Source: an uncultured Flavobacteriia bacterium (GTDB taxonomy: Bacteria > Bacteroidota > Bacteroidia > Flavobacteriales > Flavobacteriaceae). From it: 11,873 nucleotides of DNA. Each line of letters starts with the position of its first letter. Position 1 is the stretch's first letter. Positions 5,472-11,873 of this stretch are shown piece by piece. The notes under the pieces were generated by a model. It made no database searches, was not told the DNA's origin, and saw only the letters and a program-made list of their open reading frames with translations. The translations under genes were made by a program, and so were the position numbers. The DNA lies in assembly GCA_946482495.1 (NCBI GenBank), contig CAMLRV010000048.1:1-11873 (forward strand). Direction: 5' to 3'.

Positions 5472-7268
5472 TTAAAAGCTGTAATGATTATCAGCGATTA
5501 CTTTTGCCGCAATTTGCTCACGTAATTTCACAACGTTTGGCATATTTACATATTTTGTATAACGACGTAATCCCATTAACATCATGCGTTGTTCGTCACC
5601 TTCAGCAAAAGAAACAATTCCTTCTTTTCCTTTTTGAGTTACCACATCAACTGCGTTGTATAAATATAATTGCGTCATAGCTAATTGTTCAGCAACTTTA
5701 TCAGCGCCTAATTTCTTAGCCATTTTTTCTGTTCTTAAAACAGCACTTTCCGCCATATAAATTTCAATTAACATATCTGAAGCCGCCATTAATAATTGTT
5801 GGTGCGATTCTAATTCTGGTCCGAATTTCTGAACTGCTGCACCAGCCACCATTAAAAATGCTTTTTTCAGTTTGCCAATCATTTCTTTTTCTTCCGCTAA
5901 TAATTCTGTGTAATCTGGCACATCAAAAGATGGAATTCCCATTAATTCTTCGGCAACAGCCATAGCTGGACCTAATAAATCAACGTGACCTTTCATTGCT
6001 TTTTTAACCAACATTCCCACAGAAAGCATACGATTGATTTCGTTCGTACCTTCATAAATACGAGAAATACGTGCATCTCTCCAAGCCGATTCCATTGGTG
6101 TATCTTCAGAGAATCCCATTCCACCAAAAATTTGAATTCCTTCGTCTGTACAATGTTGCACATCCTCAGAAACCGCCACTTTTAAGATAGAACATTCGAT
6201 TGCGTATTCTTCTACTCCTTTTAATTCTGCTTCTTGATGCGAATTTCCTTCTGCTTCACGAGCTTCAATTCTATTTTGAATATCTCCAGCTGCTCTATAC
6301 GTTGCACTTTCATCCACATAACAATTCGTAGCCATTTCCGCTAATTTCGACTGAATCGCACCGAAACTAGAAATTGGTGTATTGAACTGTTTTCTTTCGT
6401 TGGCATATTTTACCGCTCCAGAAATGGTTCTTCTTTGTGCTTCTAAACAAGCAGCCGCTAATTTAATACGTCCTACATTTAAAGCATTCATCGCAATTTT
6501 GAAACCTTCGCCACGACCCGCTAACATATTTTCAACAGGAACTTTTGTCTCACTGAAGAAAACCTGACGTGTTGAACTTGCACGAATTCCTAACTTATGT
6601 TCCTCTTCACCTAAAGTGATTCCGTTTAAATTTTCTCTATCATATTCTACAATAAAACCTGTAATATTTTTATCATCTTCAATACGAGCAAACACAATCA
6701 TTACGTTACAAAAACCTGCGTTTGAAATCCACATTTTTTGTCCAGAAATTAAATAATGTGTTCCGTCAGCTGACAAAACTGCTTTTGTTTTTCCAGAATT
6801 CGCATCCGAACCAGCATCTGGCTCCGTTAAACAATATGAACCAAACCACTCACCAGAAGCTAATTTTGGCACATATTTTTGCTTTTGTTCTTCTGTTCCG
6901 TATAAAGTAATTGGCATAGTTCCAATTCCGGTATGTGCTCCAAAAGCTGTTGAAAAAGATCCAGTTGCACCAGAAATATAATCACAAACTAAAGCTGTGT
7001 TTACAAATCCCATTCCTAACCCGCCATATGCTTCAGGAACTGCTACTCCTAAAAATCCTAATGCACCTGCATTACGCATACATTGTTCTGTGTAAGCATA
7101 ATCTTTATTCTCGAATTTATCTTTATGAGCCCAAAGTTCTTTGTCAACGAATTCTTTAACAGAATCGCGCATCATAATTTGCTCTTCATTAAAATCTTCT
7201 GGTGTAAAAACACTTTCACATTTCGTTTCTTTTACAAGGAATTGTCCTCCTCTAGTGATATCTTCCAT
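5472..7268 (-). CDS. fadE: Acyl-CoA dehydrogenase, long VLCAD-like form
   Basis: This FAD enzyme catalyses the first step of fatty-acid beta-oxidation, oxidising acyl-CoA to trans-2-enoyl-CoA and passing electrons to electron-transfer flavoprotein. The N-terminal helical domain (about 25-145) is followed by the beta domain with YCLTEPDAGSD (145-155) and MWISNAG (179-185), both flavin and substrate contacts. The C-terminal helical domain contains NVGRIKLAAACLEAQRR (264-280), ERKQFNTPIS (291-300), GGMGFSED (382-389) and IYEGTNEI (404-411), where Glu406 aligns with the catalytic base. Residues from about 430 to 598 are an additional helical domain as in VLCAD/ACAD9-type enzymes and Bacillus FadE (roughly 600 residues). 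It is the last gene of the beta-oxidation operon, separated from the thiolase by a 114-base gap with GC-rich inverted repeats. The symbol is given by analogy with fadNAE. Chain-length preference is not determinable. Confidence 0.93.
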   Translation of the reverse strand: MEDITRGGQFLVKETKCESVFTPEDFNEEQIMMRDSVKEFVDKELWAHKDKFENKDYAYTEQCMRNAGALGFLGVAVPEAYGGLGMGFVNTALVCDYISGATGSFSTAFGAHTGIGTMPITLYGTEEQKQKYVPKLASGEWFGSYCLTEPDAGSDANSGKTKAVLSADGTHYLISGQKMWISNAGFCNVMIVFARIEDDKNITGFIVEYDRENLNGITLGEEEHKLGIRASSTRQVFFSETKVPVENMLAGRGEGFKIAMNALNVGRIKLAAACLEAQRRTISGAVKYANERKQFNTPISSFGAIQSKLAEMATNCYVDESATYRAAGDIQNRIEAREAEGNSHQEAELKGVEEYAIECSILKVAVSEDVQHCTDEGIQIFGGMGFSEDTPMESAWRDARISRIYEGTNEINRMLSVGMLVKKAMKGHVDLLGPAMAVAEELMGIPSFDVPDYTELLAEEKEMIGKLKKAFLMVAGAAVQKFGPELESHQQLLMAASDMLIEIYMAESAVLRTEKMAKKLGADKVAEQLAMTQLYLYNAVDVVTQKGKEGIVSFAEGDEQRMMLMGLRRYTKYVNMPNVVKLREQIAAKVIADNHYSF

Positions 7269-7272
7269 ATTA

Positions 7273-7382
7273 GCCCCCTAACCCCCGAAGGGGGAAACCT
7301 ACTAGGGGTAAGTAGGGTTTAATATTATTTATTATTTTTATATTTTTTGTGCCCAAACTTCCCCCTTTGGGGGATAGGGGGC
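7273..7382. repeat. Inverted pair of GC-rich repeat elements inside the fad operon
   Basis: Two 24-base elements, 7273-7296 and 7359-7382, are inverted copies with 22 of 24 positions complementary; each also contains its own small hairpin (CCCCC-GAA-GGGGG and CCCCC-TTT-GGGGG). Between them an AT-rich stretch includes another imperfect hairpin, AAACCTACT / AGTAGGGTTT (7295-7303 and 7311-7320). The right element abuts the thiolase stop codon, and the left element ends 4 bases before the start of the acyl-CoA dehydrogenase. The G/C tracts stand out sharply in this AT-rich genome. Elements of this type recur in flavobacterial intergenic DNA as far as I recall. Confidence 0.8.
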
Positions 7383-8564
7383 CTACATCAATTCGAAAAT
7401 TCCGGCAGTTCCTTGTCCCGTTCCGACACACATAGAAACAATTCCGTATTTCGATTTTCTTAATTTCATTTCTTCAAATAATTGAACCGATAATTTTGCA
7501 CCTGTACAACCAAGTGGATGACCTAAAGCAATCGCACCACCGTTTACATTGATAATATCTGGATTCAAGCCTAATTCACGCGTTACGGCTAGAGCTTGAG
7601 AAGCAAATGCTTCATTCAATTCAATTAAATCGATATCTTTTAATGTTAATCCAGCTTGAGATAAGGCCTTTGGAATTGCTTTTACTGGTCCAATTCCCAT
7701 AATTCTTGGTTCTACACCTGCAGAAGCGAAGTTTACCAAACGAGCAATTGGTTCTAAGTTTAATTCTTTCACCATTTCTTCACTCATTACTAAAACGAAC
7801 GCCGCACCATCACTCATTTGAGAAGAATTCCCAGCAGTAACCGAACCATCAGCAGCAAAAACTGGTTTTAATCCAGCCAATGCTTCCACTGAAGTTCCAG
7901 CTCTAGGTCCTTCATCTTTAGAAACCACATAAGATTTTGTTTCTTTTTTACCGTTTTCATTTACGAACGTTTGTTCAATATTTATGGGTACAATTTGACT
8001 ATCGAATTTTCCTTCAGCTTGTGCTTTCAACGCTTTCATGTGCGATTCGTAAGCAAATTTATCTTGATCTTCTCTTGAAATGTTGAATTGTTTCGCCACA
8101 GCTTCCGCCGTTAAACCCATTCCCCAATAATAATCTTCGTGTCCAGCTGCAGCCACTTTATAATCTGGAGTGGGTTTGTAACCACCCATTGGAATATAAC
8201 TCATACTTTCTGCTCCGCCAGCAATGATACAATGTGCCATTCCTGATTGAATTTTTGCAGTTGCCATTCCGATAGTTTCTAATCCAGAAGCGCAATATCT
8301 GTTGATAGTCACACCCGGAACGTCTGTCACTTTTAATCCCATTAAAGAAATTAAACGTCCCACATTTAAACCTTGTTCTGCTTCTGGCATGGCGTTTCCA
8401 ACCATAACATCATCAATACGAGTTTTATCTAAATTTGGCAATTGCGCCATCATATGCTCGATAGTTTCTGCAGCTAATTCATCAGGACGTTTAAAACGAA
8501 ACAATCCTTTTGGCGCTTTTCCAACTGCAGTTCTGTAAGCGGATACTATATATGCTGTTTTCAT
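7383..8564 (-). CDS. fadA: Acetyl-CoA C-acyltransferase (3-ketoacyl-CoA thiolase)
   Basis: The 393-residue protein cleaves 3-ketoacyl-CoA with CoA to acetyl-CoA and a shortened acyl-CoA, the last step of beta-oxidation. All thiolase signatures are present: the nucleophile Cys91 in NRYCASGLETIG, the NEAFA loop at 317-321, the GGAIALGHPLGCTGA block (342-356) with catalytic His349, and the second Cys379 in SMCVGTGQG (377-385). Length is typical and no residue is missing. The ATG at 8564 comes 15 bases after the stop of the hydroxyacyl dehydrogenase gene, so translation is likely coupled within one operon. A biosynthetic acetoacetyl-CoA thiolase would look similar, but the operon context favours degradation. 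The symbol follows the fadNAE analogy. Confidence 0.95.
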   Translation of the reverse strand: MKTAYIVSAYRTAVGKAPKGLFRFKRPDELAAETIEHMMAQLPNLDKTRIDDVMVGNAMPEAEQGLNVGRLISLMGLKVTDVPGVTINRYCASGLETIGMATAKIQSGMAHCIIAGGAESMSYIPMGGYKPTPDYKVAAAGHEDYYWGMGLTAEAVAKQFNISREDQDKFAYESHMKALKAQAEGKFDSQIVPINIEQTFVNENGKKETKSYVVSKDEGPRAGTSVEALAGLKPVFAADGSVTAGNSSQMSDGAAFVLVMSEEMVKELNLEPIARLVNFASAGVEPRIMGIGPVKAIPKALSQAGLTLKDIDLIELNEAFASQALAVTRELGLNPDIINVNGGAIALGHPLGCTGAKLSVQLFEEMKLRKSKYGIVSMCVGTGQGTAGIFELM

Positions 8565-8579
8565 AATTATTTTTTTGAA

Positions 8580-10970
8580 TTAATTTCTTAAAGGTTTCCC
8601 TTTAGTTAACATAAACTGAACACGTTCTAATGTTTTTCTTTCCGCACAAAGTGATAAGAAAGCTTCACGTTCTAAATCCAATAAATATTGTTCAGAAACT
8701 AAAGTTGGTTCAGATAAATCGCCACCCGCCATAACGTAAGCTAGTTTGTTGGCAATTTTTTGATCATGTTCTGAAATATATTGTCCAGCTACCATTTGGT
8801 CTGTTCCAACTAAGAACATTCCTAAGGCTTGTTTTCCTAAAACCTTAATATCATTTCTTCTAACAGGTTGTGTATAACCTTGATTTGCCATTTGTAGCGC
8901 AACTTGTTTCGCTGTAGCGATTTGACGATCTTTATTCACCACAACAATATCTCTTCCTTTTTGAAGCACACCTAAATCGAACGCTTCATAAGCAGAAGTC
9001 GCCACTTTAGCCATACCAACTGTTAAGAAATACTCTTGTAAGACGTTTAATTCCACATCATTTTTTCTAAATAAATCGGATGCACGAAGCGCCATTTCTT
9101 TAGAACCTCCACCACCAGGAATAACTCCAACTCCAAATTCTACTAATCCGATATATGTTTCCGCAGCAGCCACAGCTCTATCAGCGTGCATTGTTAATTC
9201 GCAACCACCACCTAATGTCATTCCGTGAGGTGCTGCAATAACTGGAATTGAAGAATAACGACAACGCATCATGGTGTCTTGGAACATTTTGATAGCCATG
9301 TTTAATTCGTCATATTCTTGTTCAACGGCTAACATGAAAATCATTGCTAAATTCGCACCAACAGAGAAATTAGTTCCTTGATTACCGATAACTAAACCTT
9401 CGTAACCTTTTTCAGCCATATCAATAGCTTTATTGATTCCTTGAAGTACTCCAGCTCCGATAGAATTCATTTTAGATGTAAATTCTAAATTTAAAATTCC
9501 ATCACCTAAATCGGTAATAATACTTTCGCTGTTGTTCCAAACTTTTTTGCTTTCGCGAATATTGTCTAAGATGATAAAAGCATCTTGTCCTGGAATTTTA
9601 TCCGTTTGTTTTGAATCTTTATTGTAGAAATACGTTGCGCCATCTTTTACAGAATAGAAAGAAGTATTTCCAGAAGCTAACATATCATTAACCCAACTTG
9701 CAGGTTGATACCCTTCTGTTTGCATTAATTCGATTCCTTTTTGAACACCGATGGCATCCCAAATTTCGAATGGACCATTTTCCCAACCGAAACCAGCTTT
9801 CATAGCATCGTCAATTTTATAAAAGGCATCAGTAATTTCTGGAATTCTGTTTGAACAATAGGCAAACATCGCAGCGAAGTTTTTACGATAAAACTCACCT
9901 GCTTTATCTTTTCCTGACACTAACACTTTAAATCTATCAATTGGTTTATCGATATTTTTTGTTAATTCCAACGTTGCGAAAGACGCTTTTTTAGCTGCAC
10001 GATATTCTAATGTATCTAAATCTAAAGACAGAATGTCTTTGTCAACTTTTTTGTAGAAACCTTGGTTCGATTTACTTCCCAACCATTTATTTTCCATCAT
10101 TGTATTGATGAATTCTGGTAATTTGAATAATTCTAAAGCTTCATCAGATTTACAATTTTCGTAAATTCCATTAGCTACGTGAACTAAAGTATCTAAACCA
10201 ACTACATCGACAGTTCGGAAAGTAGCCGATTTCGGACGACCAATTACTGGTCCGGTTAATTTATCTACTTCTTCAATAGTTAATCCCATTTCTTTTACTT
10301 GGTGAAACAAGCTCATAATTCCGAAGATTCCGATTCTGTTTCCGATAAAAGCGGGTGTATCTTTAGCAACAACTGAAGTTTTTCCTAAGAATTTTTCTCC
10401 ATAACCGTTTAAGAAATCTAATACTTCAGAAGAAGTTTGTGGTCCTGGAATAATTTCGAATAATTTTAAGTAACGTGCTGGATTGAAGAAGTGCGTTCCA
10501 CAGAAATGTTTTTGAAAATCTTCACTTCTACCTTCACTCATAAAGTGGATTGGAATTCCAGATGTATTTGAAGTTATTAAAGTTCCTGGTTTTCGGAATT
10601 TTTCAATTTGCTCGAAAACACTTTTCTTAATATCTAAACGTTCTACTACTACTTCAATAATCCAATCGCAAGTGGCAATTTTTGCCATATCATCTGTTGT
10701 GTTTCCTGTTGTAATTCTACTAGCAAAACTCTGATGATAAATTGGTGATGGTTTCGATTTAAGTGCGTTGGTTAAATGATCATTCACCAATCTGTTTCGA
10801 ACCACTTTACTTTCTAAAGTTAATCCTTTTTTTGATTCAGTTTCTGTTAATTCGTTTGGAACAATATCTAAAAGTAGAACTTCTACTCCTATATTAGCAA
10901 AATGACAAGCAATTCCGCTTCCCATAATACCAGAACCAATAACAGCAACTTTTTTAATGTTACGTTTCAT
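8580..10970 (-). CDS. fadN: 3-hydroxyacyl-CoA dehydrogenase / enoyl-CoA hydratase, FadN type
   Basis: This 796-residue bifunctional enzyme hydrates enoyl-CoA and oxidises the resulting 3-hydroxyacyl-CoA with NAD. The dehydrogenase half is N-terminal: NAD-binding GSGIMGSG (12-19), SNTSG (134-138), GTHFFNP (158-164), then Glu172 and Asn211. Ser137, His160, Glu172 and Asn211 fall where the known catalytic set lies. A second dehydrogenase-type C-terminal domain contains GFGWENGPFEIWDAIG (393-408). The hydratase half follows at about 490-680 with FSVGANL (535-541), GGGCE (587-591) and VEFGVGVIPGGGGS (610-623). Glu591 and Glu611 are 20 apart, the same spacing as the two catalytic glutamates of FadB. 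This domain order is the reverse of E. coli FadB and matches Bacillus FadN (close to 790 residues). It lies 32 bases after the MarR gene stop, as the second gene of the operon. Confidence 0.94.
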   Translation of the reverse strand: MKRNIKKVAVIGSGIMGSGIACHFANIGVEVLLLDIVPNELTETESKKGLTLESKVVRNRLVNDHLTNALKSKPSPIYHQSFASRITTGNTTDDMAKIATCDWIIEVVVERLDIKKSVFEQIEKFRKPGTLITSNTSGIPIHFMSEGRSEDFQKHFCGTHFFNPARYLKLFEIIPGPQTSSEVLDFLNGYGEKFLGKTSVVAKDTPAFIGNRIGIFGIMSLFHQVKEMGLTIEEVDKLTGPVIGRPKSATFRTVDVVGLDTLVHVANGIYENCKSDEALELFKLPEFINTMMENKWLGSKSNQGFYKKVDKDILSLDLDTLEYRAAKKASFATLELTKNIDKPIDRFKVLVSGKDKAGEFYRKNFAAMFAYCSNRIPEITDAFYKIDDAMKAGFGWENGPFEIWDAIGVQKGIELMQTEGYQPASWVNDMLASGNTSFYSVKDGATYFYNKDSKQTDKIPGQDAFIILDNIRESKKVWNNSESIITDLGDGILNLEFTSKMNSIGAGVLQGINKAIDMAEKGYEGLVIGNQGTNFSVGANLAMIFMLAVEQEYDELNMAIKMFQDTMMRCRYSSIPVIAAPHGMTLGGGCELTMHADRAVAAAETYIGLVEFGVGVIPGGGGSKEMALRASDLFRKNDVELNVLQEYFLTVGMAKVATSAYEAFDLGVLQKGRDIVVVNKDRQIATAKQVALQMANQGYTQPVRRNDIKVLGKQALGMFLVGTDQMVAGQYISEHDQKIANKLAYVMAGGDLSEPTLVSEQYLLDLEREAFLSLCAERKTLERVQFMLTKGKPLRN

Positions 10971-11002
10971 ACATTTATGTATTATATATTGTGTTTATTT
11001 GT

Positions 11003-11449
11003 TTAAAATGATGTTTTATCAAAAATTTCTTTTTCTAAAATTTGCTCATTGATAACTTCAGCAACTTCCATAAAGCTTTGAAGCTGCTCTGGAGTAATTT
11101 TTGATTTGATTACTTCATTAAATTGTAGTACTGTTTGTTTTGACAATTCTCTTTTCTGTTTTCCTTCTTCGGTAAGAAATATCAAAACGCCTCTTCCATC
11201 CGCTGGATTTTTTTTTCGAATGATTAATCCGCGTTCTTCCATTGATTTTAGAGTTCGTGTTAAACTTGTAGCTTCCATTCCCATTCTTGGCCCTAAAGCT
11301 GTAGATGGAATACCTTTATCTTTATCAATGCTCAACAAAGCAAAACCTGTTGCCATTGTTGCTCCATACTTGGCAGCTTCTTCGTTATACATTCTAGCAA
11401 CAGATTGCCAAGTATATCTTAAAACATAGTCGATTGTTTTATCTTGCAT
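11003..11449 (-). CDS. MarR-family transcriptional regulator of the fad operon
   Basis: The 148-residue protein is a winged helix-turn-helix regulator of the MarR type, which binds palindromic operators as a dimer and usually releases DNA on binding a small ligand. The N-terminal helix (residues 1-30) and C-terminal helices (about 98-140) form the dimer interface. The DNA-binding part covers about 35-100, with the recognition helix near MEATSLTRTLKSME (58-71) and the wing containing NPADGRG (81-87), whose Asp84 and Arg86 are the usual conserved pair. I start it at the ATG at 11449; the frame continues two codons upstream to a TTG at 11455, an unlikely start in this phylum. It heads the beta-oxidation operon, and a strong palindrome overlies its promoter, so it probably represses itself and the downstream genes. 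An acyl-CoA or fatty-acid ligand is plausible but unproven. Confidence 0.92.
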   Translation of the reverse strand: MQDKTIDYVLRYTWQSVARMYNEEAAKYGATMATGFALLSIDKDKGIPSTALGPRMGMEATSLTRTLKSMEERGLIIRKKNPADGRGVLIFLTEEGKQKRELSKQTVLQFNEVIKSKITPEQLQSFMEVAEVINEQILEKEIFDKTSF

Positions 11450-11465
11450 ATTCAATTGGTTTTAG

Positions 11466-11495
11466 CAAATATAAAAAAAAATACTATGCACGCAT
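11466..11495 (-). promoter_or_regulatory. Promoter of the marR-fad operon
   Basis: TATATTTG (11473-11466 on the minus strand) matches TAnnTTTG exactly. Nineteen bases further upstream is ATG (11495-11493), a weak version of the -33 TTG, inside the palindrome. The start site would be near 11459, about 10 bases before the ATG at 11449 and downstream of or at the alternative TTG. This supports the ATG start and a regulated promoter. Confidence 0.65.
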
Positions 11496-11503
11496 AGTAT
11501 TTT
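11478..11503. promoter_or_regulatory. 26-bp palindrome, probable MarR operator
   Basis: Twelve-base perfect inverted arms with core ATACTATGC / GCATAGTAT surround a two-base centre (AC at 11490-11491). The palindrome covers the spacer and the -33 position of the operon promoter, immediately upstream of the MarR gene. Position, symmetry and length fit a dimeric MarR repressor site. The core does not recur elsewhere in the window. Confidence 0.75.
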
Positions 11504-11646
11504 AATATATTTTTTCAATTGTTTACAAAAATTTAATGTGTGTAGTAAAAATACGAAAAAAAAACTAAACAATTAGTAACAGAAAAGAGAAATGAATTCT
11601 AACAATTCAGAATGGAGAAAAGTTGAATTTACAAATTAATGGAAAT
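11504..11646. other. Gene-free spacer between fad operon and tRNA
   Basis: AT-rich sequence with no supported reading frame. The only structure I see is a 9-base inverted pair AATTGTTTA (11517-11525) and TAAACAATT (11566-11574), 40 bases apart, which is too weak and too AT-rich to interpret. Confidence 0.5.
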
Positions 11647-11679
11647 AAAAAAAGGTAATCTTTCGATTACCTTTTTTTT
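11647..11679 (-). terminator. Intrinsic terminator downstream of tRNA-Thr
   Basis: GGTAATC (11654-11660) and GATTACC (11665-11671) pair around a TTTC loop, with A and T runs on either side. On the minus strand it starts one base past the tRNA end, so it ends tRNA transcription and shields the MarR promoter from read-through. Confidence 0.85.
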
Positions 11680-11680
11680 G

Positions 11681-11754
11681 AGCCAGTGGAGGGACTCGAA
11701 CCCACGACCTGCTGATTACAAATCAGCTGCTCTAGCCAGCTGAGCTACACCGGC
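11681..11754 (-). tRNA. tRNA-Thr (anticodon TGT)
   Basis: The 74-base minus-strand gene folds as a full cloverleaf: 7-bp acceptor stem (GCCGGTG with CACTGGC, one G-U pair), D arm GCTC/GAGC, anticodon stem GCTGA/TCAGC with loop TTTGTAA, and T loop TTCGAGT. The loop gives anticodon TGT, reading ACA threonine codons. CCA is not encoded: the discriminator T is followed by CAA. The T stem GTGGG/CCCTC contains one T-T mismatch. An identical 47-base 3' part recurs 146 bases to the right. Confidence 0.95.
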
Positions 11755-11794
11755 AAAGTGTATTTTTACAATATGAATTTTCTTAAAAAAGAAG

Positions 11795-11825
11795 AAAAAA
11801 GGTAATCTTTCGATTACCTTTTTTT
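11795..11825 (-). terminator. Second copy of the tRNA terminator
   Basis: The same hairpin (GGTAATC 11801-11807, GATTACC 11812-11818, loop TTTC) with A and T runs lies between the two tRNA-Thr copies. It would end the transcript of the right-hand tRNA before the left-hand one is reached. It differs from the first copy mainly in having seven rather than eight Ts in the tract. Confidence 0.8.
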
Positions 11826-11826
11826 G

Positions 11827-11873
11827 AGCCAGTGGAGGGACTCGAACCCACGACCTGCTGATTACAAATCAGC
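11827..11873 (-). tRNA. tRNA-Thr (TGT), second copy, truncated by the window edge
   Basis: These 47 bases are identical to 11681-11727. They cover the 3' acceptor strand, T arm, variable loop and anticodon arm including TGT. The 5' part, with the D arm and the 5' acceptor strand, lies beyond the right edge, so completeness cannot be judged. It is transcribed toward the first copy. Confidence 0.85.

Noticed and set aside
7083..7322. Open frames on the plus strand across the fad operon, such as 7083-7322, 6935-7159 and 8302-8538
   Set aside because: They lie antisense to clearly coding enzymes, show no recognisable domain and have compositions expected of complementary-strand frames.
11106..11429. 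Plus-strand frame of 107 codons opposite the MarR gene
   Set aside because: It is wholly antisense to a well-supported MarR gene and resembles no protein family.
11647..11873. tRNA-Thr array as a phage or island attachment site
   Set aside because: The repeated portion includes the terminator and tRNA as a unit and there is no integrase or foreign gene in view, so a simple tandem duplication explains it better.
1..11873. CRISPR array, toxin-antitoxin pair, restriction or other defence system
   Set aside because: No regularly spaced repeats and no matching protein families are present on either strand.

Overview
The window is AT-rich bacterial DNA with the hallmarks of the Bacteroidota, most likely a Flavobacterium-like member of the Flavobacteriaceae. 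Promoters fit the TTTG / TAnnTTTG type of that phylum, Shine-Dalgarno sequences are not evident before the starts, the tRNA 3' CCA is not encoded, the intergenic repeats are of a type I associate with flavobacterial genomes, and the proteins resemble flavobacterial families. Nothing indicates a phage, plasmid, transposon or CRISPR locus; this is ordinary chromosome.

Layout, left to right. (1) Minus strand: the 5' part of nadC (NAD biosynthesis) runs off the left edge, preceded in the same direction by a type II NADH dehydrogenase gene. The gap between them holds small repeats. (2) Plus strand: an ECF-type sigma factor followed 3 bases later by a four-helix membrane protein of unknown function, ending at a strong bidirectional terminator. 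(3) Minus strand: a CoA-pyrophosphatase-type Nudix hydrolase followed by a PlsC-like acyltransferase, probably one transcript. (4) Plus strand: a DUF4268-type small protein, diverging from the Nudix gene across a region with a perfect 21-bp palindrome and ending at a second bidirectional terminator. (5) Minus strand: a four-gene fatty-acid beta-oxidation operon, MarR regulator, then 3-hydroxyacyl-CoA dehydrogenase/enoyl-CoA hydratase, thiolase and acyl-CoA dehydrogenase. (6) Minus strand: a complete tRNA-Thr(TGT) and the 3' part of an identical second copy cut by the right edge, each followed by the same hairpin terminator.

How the genes work together. The last three proteins of the beta-oxidation operon supply every step of the cycle: acyl-CoA dehydrogenase, then hydratase and hydroxyacyl dehydrogenase on one polypeptide, then thiolase. 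Gene order, domain order and protein lengths match the fadN-fadA-fadE arrangement of Bacillus subtilis, but here the likely regulator is a MarR protein at the head of the operon. Upstream of it a 26-bp palindrome lies between a perfect TAnnTTTG element and a weak -33 element, a layout expected for an autorepressor that controls the whole operon. The NADH formed could be re-oxidised by the NDH-2 encoded in the window, although the two loci are not linked transcriptionally.

I found no previously undescribed multi-gene system. The items most worth checking are the MarR operator/promoter overlap, the sigma factor/membrane protein pair, the GC-rich inverted repeat inside the fad operon, the 21-bp palindrome, and the tRNA-Thr tandem duplication with its internal terminator.
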